From the NCBI GenBank assembly GCA_963969595.1, contig OZ018409.1:22476975-22540974 (forward strand): a stretch of 64,000 bases of DNA. The letters are read 5' to 3'. Below the pieces are notes generated by a model. That model was not told where the DNA came from. It saw only the letters and a program-made list of their open reading frames with translations, and made no database searches. This DNA is from Neckera pumila (taxonomy: Eukaryota > Streptophyta > Bryopsida > Hypnales > Neckeraceae). The position numbers and the translations under genes are program-made. This document shows, piece by piece, positions 1 through 13,117 of this stretch. Within the stretch, counting starts at the first letter, position 1; each line of letters opens with the position of its first letter.

Positions 1-564
1 GAATCATGCAATTGTACCAATAAATTTTTATTTATGATCCACCTATAATGTTGGTGTACATATTTTTAAATAAGTCTTGAGGACAAGACCTAGCAAGTGG
101 ATCATTTTAAAAATTCAAGTAATGTAATTGATTACTGTTTTTTATGTTTGAGAGAGATACCCTCAATGGCTCTCCACTTTGTCATTATAGAATTTTGAAA
201 ATGGAAGATCTGGGGGAAGATCATATTGAATGGGTGGATTGTTTATATAACAACACTTCTTTTGGAAGTGATCTTGTTAGTTTGACCATTTTGGAAAGTG
301 CACCACATATGACCAACTTACAAAATGGTTGGATTACTAATTTAATTAAATGCTTTAATTTAATATATTTATTTTATGATGATTTGTCATTTTATCTTAT
401 GGGCTCCAATGTCGTTACTAGCCTCAACTTTTTGCTTGTCCTCAAGGCTTGTCTCTAGAAGTGTAAGCCACCGCTAATGCTGCATTTTCAAAATGAAATA
501 AATAGTGAATAACGGAATCCTTGCTCAGAATTGAAGTCTTAGTATACAATTTCGGCAATTGCAG
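1..564. other. Left-edge non-coding stretch, probably intron of the HUA1-like gene
   Basis: This AT-rich stretch runs up to a 3' splice site (AG at 563-564). Short open frames are present, but none resembles the CCCH zinc fingers expected upstream of the exon at 565. I read it as intron or unresolved 5' sequence of the HUA1-like gene, whose earlier exons lie left of the window. Confidence 0.4.
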
Positions 565-2795
565 GCCACTCAAGATTATGCATATCCCACAACAACTGCT
601 TATCAAAATACAACACCTGCATACACAACAGCTACATCTGCATATCCAGGTACACAAATTGTGTATCATTCCTATACTGCAACTCAACTCTCGGTATATG
701 TTTGAGTTTCATCTCCTATTTTCCTTGAATTCCCATATCAAACCGGGTTGTTTTTTCAAGCATTGACAGAGCCCGTTTCTTTCTCTATTTTCTACTCCAA
801 ATAGAAGTTTTATAAACATTTTCACCAATTTTTTTCCTGATATTTTCAAACTGCAGCCGTTTTCTTCCCTAATTCCACCGGCTAACAATGAACTAACTTG
901 CGATTATTTAGTTCTCCCTGAACTGATTGCTGCAACTTATTCCAACACTGCTCCACAATATGCTACTCAACTAACCTTGAATTGTCACATCTGCAGGTCA
1001 ACAAGTGATGCAAACCGTGGAATACGTCTACCCGAATGGAACTACGATGCAAGCGGTTTACCCAGCCGGAGCAGCTACTCCAGGTTACCTTCAAGGCACA
1101 GCAGGCCAATCTTTTCTTCCCGGAACACCAACCCCAGCCTACTCTCAAGCTCAAGTAACGTATCCTCCTGGAACGCCGACTACTCAAGCTTACCCGCAAG
1201 GGACTGTAGTGCAACAATATCCTCCCGGAACTAGTGGCCAAGTCTTTCCTCAAGCTCAATCGTACCCGGCAGGCGCCACCTTGCAAACCTATCCTCCCGG
1301 TACTACAACGACAACGCAAATCCAGCAACAACAGCAGCAGCAGCAGCAACAACAACAACAACAACAACAAACGTGTCCTCCGGGCACTACGTCGACGTCG
1401 ACATATCCTCCAGGAACCCCGTCATCTCAATCCTATCCTCCAGGAACCACCACCACCACGGCACAAGCGTATCCTTCAAGTACTGCACAACCGGCTCCAA
1501 ATGCAGTCACAAATGCGCAAACGTTTCCTTCAGGAACTTTTCCTCCTGGCACAACTGCTCCTCCAAGTTCTGCAGCTGTGGAATATGGGTATCCCGTTGG
1601 TCAACAACCGCAAGAGCAACAGCAGTATGTTTATGCGACGCAGCAACCGTCACAGAATGGAATGGAGTATGTCTATGCTACGGAACAACCGGGGCAACAG
1701 GCCGTGACATCGGATCAGTATGGAACTGCTTACGCTCCCGTTGATGCGGCGGGACAACCGACGACAGCTGATTATGCTTACACAGCTGCTCACAATTCTC
1801 AAGAATATGCGTATGCTGCTGCAGCTCAAGCTTATCATCAAGGCGCTGTGTACACAGTTGCACCTGTATCAGGCTTACCTCATCCACAACGCCCTGGCGA
1901 ACCAGATTGCACGGTATGTTTTTCTCTCCATACACTACACTAGTAGATATCACATTGAAAAAACCCATGGCAGATGATGATTTTGTGTTAAACCCGCAGC
2001 ATTATTTTAAACACAGTTTGTGTTAATTTGAGTCCAGATTTCACACAAAACCATCATCTAGAATGTGTGGATTTTTACTCACTGTTTTCTGCTTAAACTC
2101 AAATATTCTACAACACATATGAATGAGAATCACAGATTCAAAAAAACCATGATCGTGTTGAGATTGCTTATGCATTTTAATTATCAATATACTTGTGTTG
2201 CAATGCAGTTTTACATCAAAACTGGAGAATGCAGTTTTGGAGCAACTTGTAAATTCCATCACCCACCTGATCGTATCCCCACCGGCATTCCGAAACCATC
2301 AAAGAATCAAACAGGGGTAGTGAAGTTGAGTCTTGCAGGTCTTCCTAGAAGAGAGGTAAGCAGGTCTGACATACGAATTCTTCAGTTTCCGATCTTGAAA
2401 CTACTAATCAATCTCTGACAATTGAAATTTCTGCTCTCCATGTCATTTACAAGTTTTATGTTTAGCAAATGTTAAAATCTAAGTGATTTACAACGTGTTC
2501 CCCCCATTAATTTTGTGCTAACATCATCTTTGCTATTTTGTGATATTGTTGCTAGGGTGAGGCACCTTGCACTTATTACATGAAGACAGGTGCATGTAAA
2601 TTTGGACTAACATGTAAGTATGATCACCCACCTCCCCAAGAGATTATTGCAAGAGCAGTTGAAGCCGTTCGGGAAGGGATTTCTACTAATCAGTATGAGG
2701 TGAATAATATCGCAACAAATGTTGCCGAAAGTCAAGAAACCACGCCATTACCTCCGGGCACTGATGCGCCTCCTATTACTGCAGCAGCAATGTAA
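565..2795 (+). CDS. HUA1-like CCCH-type zinc-finger protein, 3' part (partial gene)
   Basis: Four exons are supported: 565-649, 997-1913, 2209-2355 and 2556-2795 (stop TAA). Phases agree at each junction, and the CCAG|GTAC donor at 649 joins the GGT codon completed at 997. The last two exons build two C-x8-C-x5-C-x3-H fingers. The first finger straddles the 1913/2209 splice and the second is in the final exon. They are joined by a linker containing [13 protein letters not shown], which closely resembles the last two fingers of Arabidopsis HUA1 (C3H37). HUA1 is a nuclear RNA-binding protein that promotes AGAMOUS pre-mRNA processing; that role is known for the family and inferred here. Before the fingers lies a long disordered region of Y-P-x-G-T repeats, a run of about 16 Gln (about 1324-1371), and YVYAT/YAYAAA-type repeats. 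Family members carry five or six fingers, so the first ones must lie upstream. A ZFN-type CCCH protein is the alternative. Confidence 0.85.
1324..1371 (+). repeat. CAG/CAA repeat encoding polyglutamine
   Basis: An uninterrupted run of about 16 mixed CAG and CAA codons sits inside the large exon of the HUA1-like gene. The antisense strand reads as a poly-Leu frame, which is a shadow and not a gene. Confidence 0.9.
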
Positions 2796-5187
2796 ACTAA
2801 ACCCTGGCATAGTAGAATTTCCATAAGGTAATAACCGGAAGAGAATATTACATTAGAGAGGTTATTGATTTAAGAGGGGCTACGGCATTAATGACGTTTG
2901 AAGATTTTTTTAGTGAGCTGCAAATTTGTGGTGCTCTGGGACTGAAGTCATGTCCAGTAGAGCGACATTGGGATTCCAAATTCAATGAAAGTTTTTCTTT
3001 TTCTTTTTTCTACTTATTTTGTACATCTTCAATGCATCTAGGCTAGGATTGAAGGAACAATATTACTTTCAAGAGGTTATTGGATTACAAATGTTCACTC
3101 TATAGAATTTCTACTGTTAGTAGCAACATAAACAAGATGGTGCAAAACTGCAAACATTTGATGGATGTTACACTCTATTCCAAATCATGGTTTTTTTTTA
3201 GTTTGAGGTATGAGGATAAACATCCAAATGTAAGATTAAATGGGCTCCAAAAAGTTCCTTCTCTTCATGAAAATAAATGAGTTACAGTAATCATATTCCA
3301 TCTAGCTACTATATCCAAATTACAAATGCCTAATTCACCTCACATCCTTACAAAGGATATTCTACTTATAACTAAGGTCAAATGAGTGTCATCCAAAATG
3401 TACTTCAAATATCAAGGAATTTAGTGTCAATTATTCAAATTAGACTCTAGCAATTGATGGACTTCAAAGAAGGCAAGTGATTGCCAAGGCTCAATCTTTT
3501 TAAATAGAGCTCTATCAATTATAACTTCACATAAGTTTTGAACAATATCATCAAGTACATTGACTGACAATCGAATATTAAGTATCAACATCCAATGATC
3601 ACAACCATCAAATTTGCATGCAACAATTATCTTGCAAATAACCACTACTTCACTCCAGAGTAAATTAGACCATTGTCTATTTGATGTTGCTAAGTGACTC
3701 AAAAAACCAACATAATGCTAAGCCCATTGTTGAAGGCAACCAAGTCACTGTCCCTTTGGCTAATTTTCAATGAAAACAAACTAGTGTGATATGAAAAAAT
3801 GCTCTCAAGCCTCATAGCTCTTTAGTAGTATCTTTGTGTGGTGAAATTTTTTTTTGATGTATAAATTGTACATATTATTACACAATTTAAAAAAATTGCA
3901 CCAAATTATAGACAATAGGATACAATGGTTTGATTGCGTATCCGATAAATTCCCCAAATCTATTACAGTCTCAAAATTAATAACGTAACCACCACACAAA
4001 CTCTCCATTTGAATGACATGTTTAATGGGATTTGCGCCTTAGAATCAACAATACAATTCATGAGGGAACATCAATTGTCATATATGCAATCTATACAACT
4101 CCTAAAGTAGACATAAGAAATGGCATTGAATAAACTAGGAGGCAAATCCCAAGCATAGAGTGCAAGGAGCAATGTCACCCAAACTTTGATGTAGAGAATA
4201 AAACTTAATATGAGCAAATTGCACAGCCTATTGTAATTACTAGAAAAACAAGTTTCAGTCAAACATAATATGCAATCTAGAATAATTATTGAAAGAGGGC
4301 CCAAATAAAAAGCAAAATTTCATAAAATGTAAGATAGCTCAACTATTTTTAATGCTCTACTATTTTCCTAAGAATATTGAACTTTAATTTTAATTTTCTC
4401 AAACACTATTAGTATAGGTAGGAAAAAAGCAACAATATATTGTTTCTTGCCATGACTTATATAACCTCTTCGATCTTTCTTTCTTTTCAAATATCTTTTG
4501 CATTGTCAAACTCGGACATTCCATCATTTAGATTGACAAGAAAGAATTGATTGAATAGTTATAGTCTCTATAATTGTTCACTATATAATCAGACATATCT
4601 TTTTTTGACAACATGAACTCAAGTTTCTAATTTTTAATGATTTTGTTTCCAACTAAAAGATTTACGCCATGACACAAGAAAATGCATATTTCAAATTCCA
4701 CAATCTCTAGTATTGAAAGGACTTTGTAGAGAATTATGAAATTAAAACAATGGAAGCAAAAAGACACGACTTGAATATGGATGATTAAGAACTTGAGACT
4801 AAATTTTTGTCCATATTAAATATGGAGGAAAGAAGAGGACCTTATAATATACTTACATCTGTCACTAAATACATTCACTTCTATACAAAATTCTCAACCC
4901 CCCAATGTCATGTACTTTTCTTCAACTCTTTGGCTCAAAATGCAATGGAACTTTTAGAGTTGAGCTCTACCGTTAAAATCATGCGAGAATAGTCCCACCA
5001 AACTCCACACCACCTCTAAAGTCTAAACCAAAACCTCTAAAATCTAAGGTATGTTCACACTTGGTGTTAGGGGTGATGTTTGGAATGATAATCTGGTCCA
5101 AAAGTAGGTCTAAATTTGTTCCTAAGATCCTCAGCAACAACACTCTTTTAACACCAAATGCGAACATACCTTAAACGGGTAGAAAAA
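2796..5187. other. Intergenic spacer between the HUA1-like and hyccin genes
   Basis: The first 200 bp or so after the TAA at 2793-2795 is probably 3' UTR of the HUA1-like gene. The rest is AT-rich with only short, low-complexity open frames, and I see no recognisable gene. The region 4980-5187 is likely 3' UTR of the hyccin gene on the other strand. The two genes are convergent. Confidence 0.6.
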
Positions 5188-8100
5188 CTAATTCTCGTGC
5201 TTAGCTTGCCTGACCAGTATCTCGGCTCTGTGAACCTTTGTTGAAGGAGAGGGACCTAATGACAACTCTGCACTAAGTCGAATAAGACTTTTGGAAGCCA
5301 GTATAGCTTCAGGCAGCAAAGATTGAGAAGACCTTGCGTACAACGCATTTGCAGCATCCAGAGCCGCAGATTTGAGTACTGAATTACTGGAAGGGGCCAT
5401 GAGGCAATGCCCAAGAGCCTTGAAAACAGGACGCAGCACCTCAATGTCCAGAGACACACGCGGCCCATCAGCGGAGTCATCGTCATAGTCGGACTCCCAC
5501 ACTGACTCTCGATCTCTCTCATGAGACTCTAGGGAGGTGCTCAAAGAAGGCTCTACACAATTCAAAGAAATATTGTCAACAAGAGTAGATAGAGAGCATA
5601 CATTGTTGATATGAGGAGCTATCGCAAAATTAAAGGGGTCGATCGGTGAACAGAACAAGCAGCAATGCTACGAGAGGCTCTATCTCTTTCATAGTGCAAT
5701 TTATTTCAATGTAGCTGCTCTATAAATGTAGAGAATTTCACGTTAGTGACAAAGGCTTACTTTCTGAGTAGCAACAAACCTTGGACAGAAGAACCTACTC
5801 AAACTTTCTGAGTTTACTGCAGATGTAGCTTGTGTTGCTGCAAGACCTCCTCCATATGGTCCAGAGCAGCGTTTTTTATTTGGGTGATATATTGCTCATT
5901 AAAGGAACTCAGCCAATGCACCTGGCTCCCTCAAAATATTCTCCACTGTTGGGAGGGCAAGCATGGCTCTAGTATTCTAACTAAAAATCGCTAGTCCAGA
6001 GTCAATAAAAGGTTTAGGGATAGTTTAAGATTAAAAAAGAGTTCAGAGTTTATTAGAAACTAGAATTGGGAACTAAGAGCCCAGGAATAATGTTAAATAA
6101 TGACATACCAGAAACGTCCCACGTTGAATATCTTCCAGGTTGAGTTGACCGCCTCAAAAGCGGTGGATGTAAAGCCTCTTGTTCCAAGGTAAGGGCTTGG
6201 TCAATAGTCAATGTAATTCCTGAAGAGAGAGATGCACCTTCTCCCTGTGACTCCAATGTAGGTAGGGCAGTCTTGGCAATGGTTCCGACTTGATTGCTCC
6301 AACTCCAACCCTTGACTGCCCAACTGCCATACCACGAGATGAATTGAAATTAGATTGGCAGGCAATCATCACCACAATCAATAATTGGATGAGAATTGCA
6401 TATTATAAGTACAAAAATAATATTCATTAGAGATAGTGAGAATATTGCAGAGATATCAAAGTATATGAAACTTTCTTTAATAAACCTGCATGACCTGAAT
6501 AGTTTTAGCATGAATAATAAAACGTCAACTAGATTCCAAAGTACCTTCGAGCATAGTGACATAGATCAAGCTTTGCATTTGGTGGCATCAAAACAAGATG
6601 CTTGCAGAAAAACTCAAGGGCAACTCCGACAATCACCGCCCGTTTTGTGCTCTTTACTGAGCTTTGAGGCTCTAACATTGGTGAAACGATTCCAACGTGC
6701 TGTGATCACACAATGTGGTTGTATTTACTAAGCCCTAATATCTAGTAGTCATAGACAAAATTCTTCTCCATTTACAAAAAACCTTGCTCGTGCACAAAAT
6801 ATATTTATGACATTATTTACTATGCACTGCTAGGGTTCTAATGTGGCATCTACAATCCATACTCAGTCTTGCAAATAGTCTTGTAAATTTACATGTTTTG
6901 CCTAATCTACAAATTGGTTTTCCACAAGCATCGTCAAGATACAGGTCCACAAAGAATTACACTCACATTGCATGTGTGACCTTTCTATATATGCACTAGA
7001 TATCCCACAAAAAACCAACCACATCGACCAACCCTTGATAATGCATTTGCAAACAGCAATTGGCCTTGCAACTATACGAAAACCAAAGTTCACATCCTAA
7101 ACACGGTTATAAATTTTCATGATTACTTTACATTGTTTTCTACAACAACTAATGTGAACATGCTCTAAGAGAAACATCATGTCAAAATGAAGGGTGACAA
7201 GAGTATGGAAAACGCGACTCCTGAATCAAGGCTGGTGGCGATCATGAAGCTATCTACTGATGAGGAACAAAGAAGTAATATATGGATGCTTTCATATATG
7301 CATGGAATTTACCGATGGATATGAAAACTATTGGGTGTGAAAGGCTCACAGTCTGAGGACAATCAACTGTCTCACGCGGGGAGTGATAAAGGTTTGCATG
7401 CCCAAGATCAGGGATGTTGATCATCACCGGCCTTCCTCCTCGTGCCTTGGTTTCAGCCCCATACAATGCTAGCAGGACGGCCTCAAACCCTGCCATGAAC
7501 TCCAAATCAGCTATGACAAGACTCTAAGTGCCCAAAATTTAAAAACCAAAAACCAAAAACAATTACCAAAAAATCAAAAGTTTAAAAAACTCCAAAAACT
7601 TGCAAGCTGACACAGCAGTCACATGTGAAGACCATAGATATGTCATTGGATATAAGACATATTCAAGTGAAGCTAGTTGAAGTTGACAAAATGAGGCCTT
7701 GGGGTTTACCCCCTAAAGGACCAAATTGGGCCTTAAGGTGTTAAGCAGTCTTGAATACATCACATAGGGACTTTTGGCACTCTATTTTTGTTCATTTTCT
7801 TACCAACAAAAGCAATGTTCGCTTCACAGTTCTAGGTATCTAAAATTTGGCCTAATCTCAGCTATATTTTTCACAAAATGATCAATCAAGTCTAAATTTT
7901 ATACCATGAATCCTCAGTCCTTTATGAATAAAGATCCTTGCGACATAATAAAAGCCCAGGTTACTTCTTGCTTCAATCAACTCACATGGATTTACATACC
8001 TGCTAAGGGCTCCTCCGTACAAGTGGTCAAGCGAGAAAGGTATACGCCACATAAGATAGGGATGAAGCGGAGCACCACCAGCTGCAACTCTGGATCTTGC

Positions 8101-8718
8101 GTTTGATAAGTGTCGAAAAGCCACTGACAGACCTGATCATTCCCCTGCCATGACAATAAAAGAACGCCAGAATTGAATATCATCCCAAGCCCCTGCATGC
8201 AACTTACTGCTTTCGGAAAAAATGCATAGCAGGATTGAACTTCCGTTCTCAACATCGATCACACAACTTGAATGACTCACAGACCTTCCCGGACGAAGCT
8301 TGCAAAAGCCTCTTTGAAATCTTCTCAACGACATTTTCATCATCCAGCAAATCTTTAGCAGGCCGCTCCGATCCCTGAAAGTGTTCCCCCATTTGGATAT
8401 GCACAAGCTCCAGCTAGAGTGAAAAATTGAATTAGGGTGACAGACTAATTGCTTTGGGGAGTAAACTTAGTTGGAATTAATTAAAAACCACCAACTGAAG
8501 AATTCCAACGACGCGCGGTTCCAACCAAAGAAATTCTCCAATTTACAGCAGAATTTTTTTCCGAAGAATTGAAAGAGAAAACAATGCAATACACATACCA
8601 GAAGCGCGAGGTAAGAATCGAACGCACCCAAGACGCGGTTAAGCGCGTGAATACGTTCGCGCACCTTCACCACATCGCCATGCCCTGGGTTCTTGTGCTG
8701 CTGGTGCTGCTGCTTCAT
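5188..8718 (-). CDS. Hyccin (FAM126) family protein
   Basis: Complete seven-exon gene. Reading down the minus strand the exons are 8718-8599, 8413-8285, 8144-8000, 7489-7350, 6699-6545, 6323-6109 and 5618-5188, giving 444 codons plus stop, in phase throughout. Recognisable hyccin blocks are QWLFDTYQTQDPELQL with RFIPILCGVYLSRL (exon 3), GFEAVLLALYGAETKARGG (exon 4), SVKSTKRAVIVGVALEFF (exon 5) and the C-terminal block ending in AILASKSLIRLSAELSLG (exon 7). In animals and yeast, hyccin/FAM126-type proteins stabilise the TTC7-PI4KIIIalpha-EFR3 complex that makes PI4P at the plasma membrane, and plants have the same complex. The N-terminus carries a His/Gln-rich MKQQHQQHKN stretch. The 491-bp intron between exons 6 and 7 holds an open stretch of unknown meaning (about 5800-5970). 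The start is the first ATG of the conserved frame. Confidence 0.9.
7500..7999 (-). other. Intron 3 of the hyccin gene
   Basis: This AT-rich sequence separates the exon ending GCA|G at 8000 from the exon starting at 7489. Apparent open frames across it (for example around 7880-7990) add residues not found in hyccins and would break the good phase match between the flanking exons. Confidence 0.7.
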
Positions 8719-10476
8719 GGGAATCTCCCACGATGGATTGTCTTCGAATTGACGAGAGACAGCTATTTTTTATCACTTAATCTTTGCAACGAAGGCGAGT
8801 GCTGCGACGTCCGTATCGCAAAACAGACTGAGGTCGCAGACTCGCAGATCAGCATGCAAGCCTCCTGCAGGTGGCGACAGGTGACCTTATGACCGTGGTT
8901 TTGACCTTGGTAACTATATACCCTACGCTCGGGTCAGATTCGTTAAAAAATAATTCAAAAAATAATTATATATGGCATGTAATGAAATCTTCAGAAATTA
9001 TAATTTGGCATATTTGAAATGAGGAAAATTTTTAATGAAAATAATTTGAATTCTAAAAAAACCTGGATGAAAAATGAAAAATGAAAAATAAAATACACAT
9101 ACCAAGGTGATTGCTTTATAAATGTAAAAAATCCATGCGATACATAAACCTGTTAAATTAAATTTAGTCTTTTTTTCAACCAAGGTGAATCTCACCCCTC
9201 TGCTCGTCCTCCCAAAAGTCATTTCAGGGGTGCATGAAAAAAAAATGCCCCCCTATTTTGCACTTGATTAATTTACTTTGTAAACTCCTCCTTGCTAATT
9301 TGGGACCTTTGATCGCATGTATGGATTCAAAATTTGCAAATTTTATAATGTGTGGGAATTTAAAAAATTTAGGTGTTTTTCCTTACGAACAAGTGAGAGG
9401 TCAGTTCACCCTACCTCCGTTTGAGCCTCTAACTCTTGCATTACGATCCTGAAGTAAAAACAACTCGTTAACTCCATACTACTTGAGTGACCAAATATGG
9501 TCGCTCTAAAATTTAAGGCTCATTTGGACATGGGCAATTAAATTCCTTTGACCGGTGAAATTTTTTTTACGGGCAATATTGAAGGTTAACTATTGGAAAC
9601 TTTTATTTTTCACTAAAAAAGGTAAATATTTGATTTTTGAGAGGTCCTCAAAGGCATATATGTATCATTAGTGGAAGAGTAAAGCTTGACAATTTCACTT
9701 GATTTGAGATGTAAAAAGTTGTACCAATCCATTTGCTTTGAAAATGGTCCCAATGGAAAGAGTAAAGTGTTTTCATGATTTTCACCGCTGAAAATTTAAA
9801 CATGCAAGTGTTGATTTGGAGTTATTTACAATTTCTACTTATCAAATAAAATTATGTTTCAACAACTACAAGGTGGATTGTGTAATGAGTTTGATAGCTC
9901 TTCATTTGAACTTAAGTTTTTTAGAAGTGCATTTTAGTGTGCTAACGCAATTTCAAATTGTTCATGTCACATCCAAACCCCAAAAACTCTTATATGCAAA
10001 TTTCTCAAACATTGTGGAGAGGGGCAGCATACTAAAAATAAGATATTTACATTTCTCTTGTTATAATTTCACAACTCCTATGCAATTTTACACTCAAAAT
10101 TGGTAAGCACACTAATAAGCAAGCTCTTTACACATCTACACGGTTAGATTTTGAAAAACAAACAATTTGCTTCATTGGAGATAACTATAAGCTCATGCTC
10201 TCTTTTCAAAGGAAAAACACACTTGGAAAGGCTTAGGCACTCAGGGGTTAAGAGCAGTGCCTACTTATTCAAATATTTTTTGGAATGAATGAACAATGCT
10301 GGCCGATTCTGCTATGGAGGGGCCGATTCCACCACGAGGGTCTGATTTTGCTACGAGAACATCGGGCACTAATCTTAATGCTAGGGAATGTGTTGGGTGT
10401 AGTACATTCTATGCAGGAGCTGGCCCACTGGCTTGCTCCTATGCAAAATTTGCTGCACTCGGTATGTTCTCTAGTA

Positions 10477-10606
10477 CAAAAATAGCACTAGAATAGGCTT
10501 AACTTAGTACGAGCCAGCTTGCCTGCATGCTAAGACACAAGCAATTCAAAAATAGCACTAAATAAGCTTAACTTCATAAGAGTTGGCTTGCCTATTGCCA
10601 AGACAA
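10477..10606. repeat. Imperfect tandem duplication, about 65 bp unit
   Basis: Two adjacent copies start with AAAATAGCACTA, continue through GCTTAACTT, and end in a CAGCTTGCCT / TGGCTTGCCT block followed by a CTAAGACA or CCAAGACA tail. The copies differ by several substitutions and small indels, so the duplication is not recent. Confidence 0.7.
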
Positions 10607-12616
10607 GGTAACCGGACCAGGTGAGCCTGACTTCCAACCTGCTCAAGTTTTGGTAAAGCTTGAGGCCCTTCTCCTAAAGTCCATGGAAATATTCCAATTC
10701 TCCTTAAACTAAACTTCAAAAATTCTAAATCGGGTTAACAAAAGGGAATTCAATGCAAAAAGAAATGATTTCATATGGGATCTAACGAATTTGACCCTGT
10801 ACAATAGTGTAAACTTGGCCATATTTTGCTAGCATAATTTGCGAAAGCCGCATAATTTTTTACTTTTAATGTAGTTTGTTTTTGAAGCGGTTGTTCAATG
10901 ACTAAGTTTGAATTTTCTTATGTCTATATTAATACATTTGGAGGGTCAATACATCAATTGGACTAATGGTTTTTGAAGATAGGAAGCCCATTGTTGAATA
11001 TAGTTTGTCAATATGCATAGCTTCAATTAAGGGTGAATGCAAAAAACACTTGTCGATTTGGTTGCATTTTCACAATACTCATGTTTTTTTTTTTCTGGAG
11101 TACTTTGAAATTAGAAAAATAATTTTTATTTAAAAAAAGAATATGGCCAATGTATATACATTTAAGATGAAGATATCCAAAGAAGGAAAAGCATTGGAAA
11201 ATTCTCTAAGTGGGAGAACCAGAAAAGGGCAAAATCTCAAGAAAAAAGACACTTTGATGCTTTAATTAGTTAAAAGTAGGAAAATAAATAAAATAAAAAT
11301 AGAGAATTTGCAATAACTATATGGAGATGGTCATTCACTAAAAGAACCACCAAAATAATATTTTATATATTCTAAAATGAAAAAAGAAAGAAGCTCTTTT
11401 TGTGGATTTCCACACAATACGAAAATTAATTATTTTTAGAATTTCTTCCCCTTATAGCTACAAATCTACTAGAAGACCATTCCTTCCAAATTTCAGCTCT
11501 ATGTTTGATTTTTTGGGCATGAATTAGTACTAAAACCCCCCAAATTGGAATTTGTGACATAAAATTGGGGTTTGTTTTTATATAGTAAAGTATTTTTGAA
11601 AATTGCAAAAAAATTAGACAAGCTATATAATGGTCATGAGCACCTTCTAGAACTATTACTATCCTTTGAATTATACTCCGTATAATTTATGCAAAGCAAA
11701 GTCTTTAGAAGTCTTATGGCAAAAATGTTAAAAGACTAACATATGAATCTTTTGAAAAAATCAACGAATGAAAAAATGCATTTTTGTAAGCTTTAGATGT
11801 GTTTGCATTCATCCATTGTTGAAAATTTGAATGCTTAGTCTTTAAAGGGTTAAAGGTTTTAATAGAATTGAAAATTAGTACTATTCAATACATTTTTGTT
11901 TATAAATATACCTTTAAAATTATAATAGTTGACCAATGCAAGTATTGCAATGTTTTATTTACATTTAAAACTATTATTGTACATATATCAAATAATAAGA
12001 AAAACAACATGATGCACTATTTCTTCATCTATGCTTTTTTGATAAGGTATCAACATCTATAATCATTTAAACAAGCATATGAATATGAATTTTTTTACAA
12101 AACCAATATAGTATTCTTAATCCATATGTATTTGAATATAATTCTATTTATTAGGTTTGCTTTGATAAATTCATCAGTTACAAAATAAATTTGGTATATA
12201 TTATTATTATTATAATTAGAATGGATCTCATTGCAATGCAATGACACCTAATTGTTTCATCAACCTACTTGGTTCCATAGAAAAGTTGTAGAAATGTCAT
12301 TAAGAATGAACAAATGAAAACCTACTATATCCCGCTCTCATGAATGAACACAATGGTGTCTTCTTCTACAAACCCCTTAGTCTTGTCAATCAAATACAAT
12401 CCCTTCAATCTATAGATCATTCATGAACTTTTCTAGACAATCTACAAAATTCATACTCTTGTTGAAAAGACCATCCCAATGCCAACAAAAGTCAACACAA
12501 TTTTCACAAAAGTTCTAATGTACACAATTTCTTAATATTTATTGTTATTTGCTTCTATAAAGTAGATAGACAAGCAATTGTCAAGACGAAAGGAGAAACG
12601 ATGCCTTTATGTATTG

Positions 12617-12832
12617 CAACAATAATTATGTACCTAAAACTATCACATACATGAATATGCTATAGGTTTGGGCTTGGCCCTTTATTTCAAAAAAACATTA
12701 TGCTAGGTGTATTGCAACAAACAACAATTCACCTAAAACTATCGCATGTATGAAATGCAACAAAAATTATTTACCCAAAACTACCACATATATGAAATGC
12801 TGTAGGTTTGGGCTTAGCCCTCCATTTCAAAA
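12617..12832. repeat. Two direct copies of an 80-bp sequence
   Basis: The segments 12617-12697 and about 12750-12832 share the order TGCAACAA.AATTAT, a CTA..AACTA.CACATA block, GCTATAGGTTTGGGCTTGGC or its close variant, and a TTTCAAAAAAAC end. A third partial copy lies between them near 12700-12745. They read as diverged local duplications. Confidence 0.75.
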
Positions 12833-13117
12833 AAACTATAAAAGGTACACGCCTTAAGTAACACCAAAACAAATACGTATCCACAATCCCATTTCCATTT
12901 CCCATTGTCCTGTCATTCCCCTTGTCCAGCTCCTCGTAGTGAGTTCTCATCGTCATCTAGCTTGATCTCTCCCTTTAGAACTACGCAACACCACAGCATC
13001 TCCAGGCAGATACCTTGATGCCAATGTCAAGCGTGGTTAGAGTTGCGGGTGCGTAGAGCATGTACTGCACGATGCATTGGAGTTGTGTACCGACACCCGC
13101 AGAAGATAGGCTTGACC

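Larger units (their letters stand above)
8719..13117. other. Long intergenic spacer, AT-rich, repeat-bearing
   Basis: The first few hundred bases are the probable promoter and 5' UTR of the hyccin gene. From about 9000 to 13000 I find no convincing coding sequence. The stretch near 10285-10500 is locally less AT-rich and open in two frames, but resembles nothing I know. Direct repeats occur at 10477-10606 and 12617-12832. Confidence 0.6.

Noticed and set aside
963..1370. Minus-strand open frame with a long poly-Leu run
   Set aside because: It is the antisense of the CAG/CAA polyQ repeat in a clearly coding exon and has no other protein-like features.
10285..10496. Two overlapping open frames in a locally GC-richer patch
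   Set aside because: Short, mutually overlapping, no start context or splice partners, and no recognisable motif. Adjacent sequence is a diverged tandem repeat.
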